A stretch of DNA of 64,000 nucleotides from JBCBWG01 sp038523925 (GTDB lineage: Bacteria > Pseudomonadota > Alphaproteobacteria > Rhizobiales > Hyphomicrobiaceae), in contig JBCBIY010000002.1 of the NCBI GenBank assembly GCA_038523925.1, positions 310,001-374,000 of the forward strand. The letters run 5' to 3'. How positions within the stretch are numbered: the stretch's first letter is position 1; every line of letters begins with the position of its first letter. The translations under genes were made by a program, and so were the position numbers. This document shows, one piece after another, positions 1 through 6,960 of the stretch. Under the pieces are notes generated by a model. It saw nothing but the letters and a program-made list of their open reading frames with translations, searched no databases and was not told where the DNA came from.

Positions 1-1
1 C

Positions 2-250
2 GGCATGGTCGCCTATCGCATGTCCAAAGCGGCGCTGAACGCGATGACGCGGACGCTGGCGGCGGAACTCGGGCCCGAACCGATCAAGGTCAACGCCATG
101 GCACCCGGCTGGGTGCGCACCGATATGGGTGGTCCGACGGCAACGCGGTCCGTTGAGGAAGGCGCTGATACCGCGGTTTGGCTGGCGCAGTTGCCGGACG
201 ACGGCCCGACCGGCGGGTTCTTCATGGACCGCGAAGAGATCGATTGGTGA
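2..250 (+). CDS. Short-chain dehydrogenase/reductase, C-terminal part (5' end outside window)
   Basis: This is the last 82 or so residues of a Rossmann-fold SDR oxidoreductase; the N-terminal cofactor-binding half lies before the window. The Tyr-x3-Lys catalytic pair is visible as YRMSK near the left edge, followed by the usual active-site helix, the IKVNAMAPGWVRTDM stretch (the family's V.aiaPG..rT element) and a short C-terminal tail ending FMDREEIDW. The reading frame is open to base 2, so the gene is truncated by the window and not by mutation. The substrate cannot be told from this part. It converges with the small membrane gene at 293-472. Confidence 0.85.
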   Translation, partial: GMVAYRMSKAALNAMTRTLAAELGPEPIKVNAMAPGWVRTDMGGPTATRSVEEGADTAVWLAQLPDDGPTGGFFMDREEIDW

Positions 251-292
251 TTAGCGGCGCGGACGGGCGCGGCCCGGCTTGCAGCCGCCGCC

Positions 293-472
293 TCAGACGC
301 CGCGGACGATATTGCCGACCATAAGTGTGAGGTAGGCCGTGATCGCGAGCCAGTATTCCTGATGCGCGAGATACCGTGGCAATCCGAAGTAGCCGAGCTT
401 GGTCGAGATCGCGAGCAGCGCGAGCACCACGGAAATCAGGAAGATCAAAAGGGACGGCGGATTAAGACGCAT
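293..472 (-). CDS. Small two-helix membrane protein, unknown function
   Basis: A 59-residue protein with two hydrophobic stretches (about residues 6-24 and 37-55) and a short polar linker containing RYLAHQEYW, ending GNIVRGV. The ATG at 472 is preferred over an in-frame TTG at 508 because it begins immediately before the hydrophobic segment, although the GAGG ahead of it sits unusually close. It probably resides in the inner membrane with both ends on the same side. Nothing in the sequence or neighbourhood indicates a function. The composition (clean helices, basic residues in the loops) favours a real gene over a chance frame. Confidence 0.6.
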   Translation of the reverse strand: MRLNPPSLLIFLISVVLALLAISTKLGYFGLPRYLAHQEYWLAITAYLTLMVGNIVRGV

Positions 473-556
473 AACCTCAGACGCAGACTGCCGATCGACG
501 GACGGCAAGAGAGTTCGTGCGCTGCGGTGATCACCCGTCGGCAGCCGGCCGCAGCT

Positions 557-1045
557 TTAAAGTGCGCGCGCGCCGGTCTGAAGCGAAGCCGACTTCGGAT
601 TTTCACCCCGCGCGCCATCGCCCTCTACGATAAAGCGCAGCGGCTTGTCATCGGGATGTTCAAGATCCACGGCTGTCACCACCGTGATTGAGGTGGTTTG
701 GCCACGCCCTGAGAGGTCCGGGCCGTGATCAAGCCGCGCGCGCCGAATGTCGACCACCTTAAAGATCCGCTTCAACCCGATAGCGCCACCAACCGTGATC
801 CGGTCGCCAACTTCAAACCGGCGCTGGCGCCGGTCTGACGGCAGCTCCGCGCGGGCGCTCAGGTGCAGGTGTTTCGGGTTAAGCGCGAGAGATGAGGCCG
901 CTTCATCAAGCAACGGCGATGCCATGATCTTGGTGGCGGCCCGCTCCGCGACAGCGTCGGGTCCGGCCACAAGCTGCGCCACTCCAAACCCCGCTGCACC
1001 TGCGAACAGAAAGCAGAACGCGAGAACGGCGTGGCGTGCGTGCAT
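557..1045 (-). CDS. Exported protein of unknown function
   Basis: A 162-residue protein with an N-terminal signal-like segment (MHARHAVLAFCFLFAGAAGF, hydrophobic to about residue 26) followed by a soluble region. The mature part is rich in short beta-strand-like runs such as RRFEVGDRITVGGAIG and TTSITVVTAVDLEH, which suggests a small beta fold. GAGG lies about 9 bases before the ATG. It is probably periplasmic or membrane-anchored. I do not recognise the family. It is the first of two minus-strand genes ahead of the SLC13-type transporter but is separated from the next by about 210 bases with no visible structure. Confidence 0.6.
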   Translation of the reverse strand: MHARHAVLAFCFLFAGAAGFGVAQLVAGPDAVAERAATKIMASPLLDEAASSLALNPKHLHLSARAELPSDRRQRRFEVGDRITVGGAIGLKRIFKVVDIRRARLDHGPDLSGRGQTTSITVVTAVDLEHPDDKPLRFIVEGDGARGENPKSASLQTGARAL

Positions 1046-1255
1046 GGCGGCATTCCTCGTGGCTGTCTCACCTTAACGACTAAAAGATAGTGCCGGATCG
1101 CGGCAGCATCGAGCCCTGCGGCTACACAATCCTGAAAGCATCGGAAACACTTAGCCAGAACGCTGAAATTACAGCGAATTTCACTAGAACCCGCCAGGCG
1201 CGGCATATGCCCCGACCAATGCCGTCGGGCGATCAAGCGTGGAGGCCGCGCCGAA

Positions 1256-1606
1256 TCAGCGTGCGGAGTGACGCCGCCGCAGTTGCCGGACGACGGCCAG
1301 CCCGGCCGCGATTGCTGCAGCGAACAACAACGCAAGCGACGTGACCAGCGTATCCGCGACCCACGTTTGCGCACCTGCGAGCGAAGCTGGCAGCGGACCA
1401 ACGGCCTGGCCAAGTGCTTGGCGCGGGATGTCGAGCAGTACCGCGATACTGCTATCGGGAAGGAGCAGGCCGAGCACCGGCAGCGGCACCGGCTCCTCAG
1501 CGCCAAAGCTCAGAATGATCGCAAAAAAGATCGTGGCCGCAACCGCGATAAGAAAGTCGCGCGCCACCCAGCGCACGTTTGGCGTAACGCCCCGTACCAT
1601 CGTCAT
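1256..1606 (-). CDS. Small membrane protein, unknown function
   Basis: A 116-residue protein with two predicted membrane helices, about residues 17-34 and 85-105, separated by a proline- and leucine-rich loop that may be extracytoplasmic. It ends in a basic tail (RQLRRRHSAR), which fits a cytoplasmic C terminus. The ATG at 1606 was chosen because a GGAG lies 10 bases upstream; the frame stays open much further upstream only because it runs antisense to the next gene. It is divergent from the SLC13-type transporter, with about 230 bases between the two starts that must hold both promoters. No family was recognised. Confidence 0.6.
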   Translation of the reverse strand: MTMVRGVTPNVRWVARDFLIAVAATIFFAIILSFGAEEPVPLPVLGLLLPDSSIAVLLDIPRQALGQAVGPLPASLAGAQTWVADTLVTSLALLFAAAIAAGLAVVRQLRRRHSAR

Positions 1607-1834
1607 CCGTCCCGCACTCCGCGTACTTGATCCCTCTACGCACTCGACTGCGCACACCGGACCCAAGCGGCAGAATGTGACGAGACAGCTTGCCAAACGT
1701 GGCAGTGGTTCTGCGATTGTGTGTTGTGTCGCCGGCGCCACTCTGCTCGAGAGCTGGAAAACGCGCTGCAGGCGGGCGCGCGGCTTCAAACTTCGTGATA
1801 CCAAGGCGCGTTTGCCCGCGGAGAGCTTTGCCTC

Positions 1835-3649
1835 ATGACGATGCCGCAGATCATTCTGTTTGCGCTGCTTGCCGGTGTGTTCGGCCTGCTGATCTGGGGG
1901 CGCATCCGCTACGACATCGTTGCCTTCGGCGCGTTGATCATCGCAGTCGTCCTCGGTGTCGTCCCGCAGGACGACGCCTTCAGCGGCTTCGGTCATCCGG
2001 CGACAATCATTATCGCACTTGTGCTCGTCGTCTCGCGCGGGCTTTCCAACTCCGGCGCCGTTGACCTCATCGCGCGCTACTTCATCGACACCGGACGATC
2101 GGTGTCGGCGCATATCTCGATCATGGCCGGCGTCGGCGCCGCGATGTCGGCGCTGATGAACAACGTTGGCGCGCTGGCGCTCTTGATGCCGGTGGACCTC
2201 AAGGCTGCCGCAAGCGCCAAGCGTTCGCCTGCGATCACGCTGATGCCGCTCTCGTTCGCCACAATCCTCGGCGGGCTCATCACACTCATCGGCACGCCGC
2301 CAAACATCATCATATCGAGCTACCGCCAGGAGACGTTCGGCACGCCGTTCCGCATGTTTGATTTTGCACCGGTCGGTCTTGCCTGCGCCGTCGTCGGCGT
2401 CGCCTTTGTTGCGATCATCGGCTGGCGGCTGTTGCCGAAGTCGACGCTGGAGCGCGAGGCGAGCAAGGAGCTGATCGAGCTCGGCCACTATCTCGTGGAG
2501 TTGCGGGTCGGCGCGGAATCGAAGGCGGTCGGGCAGACGTTGCGGGCGCTGGATGAACAGTGCGATGCAAAAGACATCGCGATCGTGGCCGTCCTGCGCG
2601 GCGGCTCGCGCCTGCCGAGTTACGCACGATGGCTGAAGCTTCAGGACGGCGATGTTCTGCTTGTCGAAACCGATGCGAAATCCCTGGATGGTTTCGTCAA
2701 TGAGCTTGGCCTCTCCTACGAGCAGGACGAGGAAAGCCGGCGCGTGCCCGTGGCGGATGCCAAACCTGAAGACGAGGATGCGAGGAAGCGTGGCGAGCTG
2801 ACCCTGGCAGAGGTCGTCGTCAGGCCCGGCGCGATGGCCGAAGACCGAACCGCACAGGCGCTCCGCCTCCATGATCAGATGGGGGTCTGGCTCGTCGGCA
2901 TCTCGCGCGAGGGCCGAAAGATTACGTCCCGCGTCCGCCACACGCGCCTGCGCGCCGGCGACATCCTTCTGATGATGGGCCCGATTGACCGCCTCTCCGA
3001 GGCAAGCGAATTCCTCGGCGGGCTGCCGTTGGCGCAGCGCGGGCTGCAGGTCACCAACCGCACGAAGGCGTTGCTTGCCGCCAGCATCTTCGCCGCCGCC
3101 ATCCTGCTTGCGAGCTTCGGGTTGCTGTACCTGCCGATCGCCCTCGGCGCGGTCGTCACGGCTTACGTGCTTCTCAACATCGTCCCGCTCCGGACAATGT
3201 ATGACGCGATCGAGTGGCCCGTCGTCGTCCTCATCGGATCTTTGCTGCCGATCGGCGCCGCGCTTGAAGCGTCCGGCGGCACGCAACTCCTCGCGCAAGG
3301 CATTGTCGATGTCGCAACGGGCGCCCCGCCGTGGGTGGTGCTCACCATCATCATGGTCGTGACGATGACGCTGTCTGACGTGCTCAACAACACCGCCACC
3401 GCGGTCATCGCTGCACCGGTCGCCGTGGGCGTTGCCAATGCCCTCAACGTCAATCCGGATCCGTTTTTGATGGCCGTCGCCGTGGCCGCCTCTTGCGCGT
3501 TCCTGACCCCGATCGGGCACAAGAACAATACGCTGATCATGGGCCCCGGCGGCTACCGTTTCGGCGATTACTGGCGCATGGGCCTACCGCTCGAGATCGT
3601 CGTCATCGCCGTCGCGATCCCGGTCATACTGGTCGTCTGGCCGCTTTAG
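1835..3649 (+). CDS. SLC13/DASS-family permease with two RCK_C (TrkA-C) domains
   Basis: A 604-residue inner-membrane transporter of the divalent anion:sodium symporter / ion transporter superfamily. The N-terminal half (residues 1-200) and C-terminal half (about 405-604) each carry several helices, with the family hairpin signatures MNNVGALALLMPV and LIGTPPNIIISSYR in the first half and LNNTATAVIAAPVAVG plus FLTPIGHKNNTLIMGPGGY in the second. Between them, residues about 210-395 hold two soluble RCK_C-like domains, one per repeat, which in relatives bind regulatory ligands. Homologues move dicarboxylates, sulfate or other anions; the substrate here is not determined. The ATG follows GGAGAGC by about 10 bases. 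It stands alone on the plus strand ahead of the aminotransferase gene. Confidence 0.9.
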   Translation: MTMPQIILFALLAGVFGLLIWGRIRYDIVAFGALIIAVVLGVVPQDDAFSGFGHPATIIIALVLVVSRGLSNSGAVDLIARYFIDTGRSVSAHISIMAGVGAAMSALMNNVGALALLMPVDLKAAASAKRSPAITLMPLSFATILGGLITLIGTPPNIIISSYRQETFGTPFRMFDFAPVGLACAVVGVAFVAIIGWRLLPKSTLEREASKELIELGHYLVELRVGAESKAVGQTLRALDEQCDAKDIAIVAVLRGGSRLPSYARWLKLQDGDVLLVETDAKSLDGFVNELGLSYEQDEESRRVPVADAKPEDEDARKRGELTLAEVVVRPGAMAEDRTAQALRLHDQMGVWLVGISREGRKITSRVRHTRLRAGDILLMMGPIDRLSEASEFLGGLPLAQRGLQVTNRTKALLAASIFAAAILLASFGLLYLPIALGAVVTAYVLLNIVPLRTMYDAIEWPVVVLIGSLLPIGAALEASGGTQLLAQGIVDVATGAPPWVVLTIIMVVTMTLSDVLNNTATAVIAAPVAVGVANALNVNPDPFLMAVAVAASCAFLTPIGHKNNTLIMGPGGYRFGDYWRMGLPLEIVVIAVAIPVILVVWPL

Positions 3650-3743
3650 GGTTTGTCGGAAACCCCGATCGACCTGCTTGCCGCGGGGCCCGCACCGCCA
3701 TAGTGTCCGGCCGTTTCAAGACACCCGTCAGCAGGAGCCACCG

Positions 3744-4946
3744 ATGGCCTTCATCTCCGACGCGCTCGGCCGCATCAAACCGTCAGCGACCATCTCGCTT
3801 ACGCAGAAAGCGCGCGACCTGAAGGCAACCGGCCGTGATGTCATTTCGCTCTCCGTCGGCGAGCCGGACTTCGATACGCCCGAGAACATTAAGGAAGCCG
3901 CGATCAAGGCGATCCGCGACGGGCAGACGAAGTATCCGCCGGTTCCGGGGATCGTGCCGCTGCGCGAGGCGATCGCGAAAAAGTTCAAGCGCGAAAACAA
4001 CCTCGATTACGAACCAACGCAGACGATTGTCGGCTCCGGCGGCAAGCATGTGATCTTCAACGCGCTCATGGCGACCGTGAACCCCGGCGACGAGGTCATC
4101 TGCATCGCGCCCTATTGGGTGAGCTATCCGGAGATGGTCGCACTCGTCGACGGCAAGCCGATGATCGTCCAGACGCATGAGGAACACGCCTTCAAGCTGC
4201 AGCCCGAGGACCTTGAAGCCGCAATCACGCCGAAGACCAAGTGGGTCATCCTGAACTCGCCGTCGAACCCGTCGGGCGCTGCCTACACGCACGATGAGAT
4301 GAAGGCCGTCACGGACGTCCTCAAACGGCACGAGCACGTTTGGGTGCTGACCGACGACATGTATGAGCATTTGACGTACGGCGACTTCAAGTTCGTGACG
4401 CCGGCGGAAGTCGAGCCCGCGCTCTATGATCGAACGCTTACAATGAATGGTGTCTCCAAGGCCTACGCAATGACCGGCTGGCGGATCGGCTATGCGGCCG
4501 GCCCGCAGCATCTGATCAAGGCGATGGATAACCTGCAGGGCCAGCAAACATCGGGGGCATGCTCGATTGCGCAATGGGCCGCCGTCGAAGCGCTCGACGG
4601 GCCGCAGGACCACCTCGACACATTCCGCAAGGCGTTCGAGGAGCGGCGCGATCTCGTCGTCTCGATGCTCAATCAGGCCAACGGCATGTCATGCCTGACG
4701 CCGGAGGGCGCGTTCTACGTCTATCCGTCGTGCAAGGACCTGATCGGCAAGTCGACGCCCAAGGGCCAGAAGATCGAGACAGACGAAGATTTCGTGATGG
4801 GCCTGCTCGAGGCTGAAGGCGTCGCAACCGTGTTTGGGTCCGCCTTTGGGACCGGCCCGAACCTTCGCGTCTCTTACGCCACCTCCAACGCAGCCCTCGA
4901 AGATGCCTGCACGCGCATCCAGCGCTTCTGCGGCAGCCTGAGCTAG
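3744..4946 (+). CDS. Pyridoxal-phosphate aminotransferase, aspartate aminotransferase type (class I)
   Basis: A 400-residue cytosolic enzyme of the AAT-I subgroup, which transfers the amino group from aspartate (in some members also prephenate or aromatic amino acids) to 2-oxoglutarate. Visible signatures are LSVGEPDFDTP near residue 40, PYWVSYPEM, LNSPSNPSG (the Asn that contacts the PLP ring), and SKAYAMTGWRIGY around residue 240, whose Lys forms the Schiff base. The substrate-carboxylate arginine lies in NLRVSYATS near the C terminus. The start is the ATG at 3744, preceded by CAGGAG; an upstream in-frame extension lacks homology-like composition. The length is normal for the family. It follows the transporter by 94 bases and converges on the deacetylase-like gene. 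Confidence 0.93.
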   Translation: MAFISDALGRIKPSATISLTQKARDLKATGRDVISLSVGEPDFDTPENIKEAAIKAIRDGQTKYPPVPGIVPLREAIAKKFKRENNLDYEPTQTIVGSGGKHVIFNALMATVNPGDEVICIAPYWVSYPEMVALVDGKPMIVQTHEEHAFKLQPEDLEAAITPKTKWVILNSPSNPSGAAYTHDEMKAVTDVLKRHEHVWVLTDDMYEHLTYGDFKFVTPAEVEPALYDRTLTMNGVSKAYAMTGWRIGYAAGPQHLIKAMDNLQGQQTSGACSIAQWAAVEALDGPQDHLDTFRKAFEERRDLVVSMLNQANGMSCLTPEGAFYVYPSCKDLIGKSTPKGQKIETDEDFVMGLLEAEGVATVFGSAFGTGPNLRVSYATSNAALEDACTRIQRFCGSLS

Positions 4947-4980
4947 ACCGGTCCCGCTTCTTCGCGCGGGCCCGGCGTCG

Positions 4981-5733
4981 CTACTGTGACGAGACGGCGC
5001 TGATGTCGACCAGTTCAGCATCGGCGCTGTTGGCGACCCAATCGAGCAGTCGGGCAAGCGCGAGATGGGCGTCCATGTCGTGCACAAGGTGGTGGGTTAG
5101 GATGCCGACTGCGGGCGCGCGTTCGGCATAGCGTTGGACGGCGGCGCCGAGTTCAGACAGCACAACGTCTACCGGCTTGCCGATGCGGCCGCCGCGCCAA
5201 TCCATCAGGTCGACGTGCGTGTTGGCGCGCGCAACGCTGGCGGCTCCGTCGGAGGCATGCGCATCGGCGTAGGCAGAAACGGTGTCAAAGCCTGCACTTG
5301 CTACGGTTGGCATCCAAGCCCCATCGATCCGGTTCCAGGGCGGCACGAACATGCCCGTCGCCTGCGCACCAAACGTCTCGGCGATGATGCGGCGGCCCTG
5401 GCCGAGTTCGCTGGCGACTTCGGCTCGATCGCGGCCAACGGGATACTCTGACTTCTTTGCGTCGGCGGCTGCATGATTGGCATGCCGCCAACCGTGCGTT
5501 GCGACGCGGATTGCAGCATGCCGCGCGACGGCCGGCTGAAGCGTGGGCAAAAGTGCGCCCGGGATTACGGCCAGGACAGCCGGGGCGCGATACTCGCTGA
5601 GCTGGCCAAGGAAGACGCGGAGTTCAGCCGTCTCGGCAACCGCGTCATCGTCGCGGATCCAAAGTTTTACTGGCGCGCCACGTGCGTCGGCGACGGTTGC
5701 GACTTCCCGCTTCAGGTCATCAAGTGCCGTCAT
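4981..5733 (-). CDS. Polysaccharide deacetylase-like protein (NodB-fold)
   Basis: A 250-residue protein that resembles small alphaproteobacterial polysaccharide-deacetylase-family proteins. The motif WIRDDDA near residue 27 provides the acidic metal-site residues, ATHGWRHANH near residue 80 supplies the His pair of the NodB motif 2, and GMFVPPWNRID and LTHHLVHD supply later conserved elements. There is no signal peptide, so it probably acts in the cytoplasm. It overlaps the start-side glycosyltransferase gene by 14 bases, so the two are almost certainly co-transcribed and may act on the same glycan. The substrate is unknown. It could equally be an inactive family member, since only sequence motifs support activity. 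Confidence 0.8.
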   Translation of the reverse strand: MTALDDLKREVATVADARGAPVKLWIRDDDAVAETAELRVFLGQLSEYRAPAVLAVIPGALLPTLQPAVARHAAIRVATHGWRHANHAAADAKKSEYPVGRDRAEVASELGQGRRIIAETFGAQATGMFVPPWNRIDGAWMPTVASAGFDTVSAYADAHASDGAASVARANTHVDLMDWRGGRIGKPVDVVLSELGAAVQRYAERAPAVGILTHHLVHDMDAHLALARLLDWVANSADAELVDISAVSSQ

Positions 5734-6841
5734 GGCTCGCCGATCTCGCTCTTGCGCGCGTGAGTGCAGACGTCAACGTTTGGGCCGCCTGTGCCAAGCC
5801 GCGTTCTTCGGACACGAAGGCCGCCGCACCGGCACCGAGGCGCGCGCGCGTGCCGCCGTCTTCAATCATGCGCCGGATGGCACCTGCGTAGGCCTCAGGC
5901 GAAACTGATGCTGCGAGCAGCCCGGTTCGATCGTGCACAACGACATTCGAGACGCCAGCCGTATCGATCGCAACAACGGGCACGCCCAGCGCCTGGGCTT
6001 CCAAATAGACCATCCCGAACGCCTCGCCGATGCCGGGCCAGACGAAGGCGTCGGCATTTGCGATCATGCGCGCGACGTCGCCTCGGTCCCGCGCGCCATG
6101 GAACGCGACGCGATCGCCAAGTGTCGCGAACGCCTTCTCGACATCGGATCGCGCATCGCCATCACCAACGACATCCAGCGTCCAATCCTGATCCCTCACC
6201 TCATGCAGAGCGGCGGCGAGCAACCGATAGCTCTCGACCTTGGCCCCGCCGCGCATCATCGCGACGGTGACGAGGCGAACCGGGCCCGGGCTCTGAGCGG
6301 TCCGTCGCAGCGCCGGCCAGTCGTCCAAATCTAGAAACGGCGGCAGCGGGACAATCTCCGTTCGAGGCCCGGTGACCGGGCGAATGCCGGGCGTATCAAC
6401 TGCATTCATGGCGAACACGACCGCTGCCTGCTCCAGCGCCGCGCCGACATGCGCCTGTGCACGCCGCCATGCCGTCGCATCGCGCTTGCCCGCGTAGGAC
6501 GCTTCAGCGACGGCGTAAGGCACGCCGCACGTGCGCGCGACTTCCGGCCCGATCAGATCCGGCGCCTTATAATAAAGATGATAGGTGAACCAGACATCCG
6601 GCCGCCATTCCGCCTCTGGCCGGCACCAGGCCGCCGCCAGCCGTGAGGCTTCCGCCGCAGCCAGTGCCGCTGAGCGATCGAGGGCCTCGGGCGCCGCCAG
6701 AAACATCCTCAGATCGCTCGCGAGTTGCACGTCGCAACCGGCACGGCGAAGCGCCTTCATCAGCAGCCGCGCGACGGTCCGGTCGCCGGAGGGGACGGGA
6801 TGGTCCGGAGGCTTCATCGGGGCATAGAACGCAATCCGCAT
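5720..6841 (-). CDS. Glycosyltransferase family 4 protein
   Basis: A 373-residue GT-B-fold glycosyltransferase. The N-terminal domain begins IAFYAPMKPPDHPVPSGDRTVARLL, where the acceptor domain of GT4 enzymes starts. The C-terminal nucleotide-sugar domain contains DVVGDGDARSDVEKAF, FVWPGIGEAFGMVYLEAQALGVPVVA and the E-x7-E-like pair typical of GT4. I start it at the ATG at 6841, 6 bases after GGAGAGG; a GTG two codons earlier is possible. It is the first gene of a two-gene unit with the deacetylase-like protein (14-base overlap). The sugar donor and acceptor are unknown. It is divergent from the ABC gene at 6961. Confidence 0.88.
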   Translation of the reverse strand: MRIAFYAPMKPPDHPVPSGDRTVARLLMKALRRAGCDVQLASDLRMFLAAPEALDRSAALAAAEASRLAAAWCRPEAEWRPDVWFTYHLYYKAPDLIGPEVARTCGVPYAVAEASYAGKRDATAWRRAQAHVGAALEQAAVVFAMNAVDTPGIRPVTGPRTEIVPLPPFLDLDDWPALRRTAQSPGPVRLVTVAMMRGGAKVESYRLLAAALHEVRDQDWTLDVVGDGDARSDVEKAFATLGDRVAFHGARDRGDVARMIANADAFVWPGIGEAFGMVYLEAQALGVPVVAIDTAGVSNVVVHDRTGLLAASVSPEAYAGAIRRMIEDGGTRARLGAGAAAFVSEERGLAQAAQTLTSALTRARARSASHDGT

Positions 6842-6873
6842 GCGCACCCTCTCCGCGCAGACTTAAACCAATT

Positions 6874-6901
6874 TTGACGCACCGGACGGCTGTGACGTGT
6901 T
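6874..6901 (+). promoter_or_regulatory. Possible promoter for the ABC / cNMP-binding / cyclase genes
   Basis: A TTGACG hexamer at 6874-6879 is followed about 18 bases later by TGTTAG, a poor but possible -10, ahead of the TTG start at 6961. The region is the only non-coding stretch (119 bases) between the divergent glycosyltransferase and the ABC gene. This is sequence resemblance only. Confidence 0.25.
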
Positions 6902-6960
6902 AGTTTACACGATCATAGACACGCCACGCCGGCTTGCGGCGCGCCAACGGGAAGGCTGCG

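Noticed and set aside
1606..3520. Long open frame on the minus strand opposite the SLC13 transporter
   Set aside because: Its product is rich in Arg, Asp and His and has no domain; it is a GC-skew shadow of the codons of the plus-strand gene. Only its last 116 codons (1256-1606), outside the transporter, make a plausible protein.
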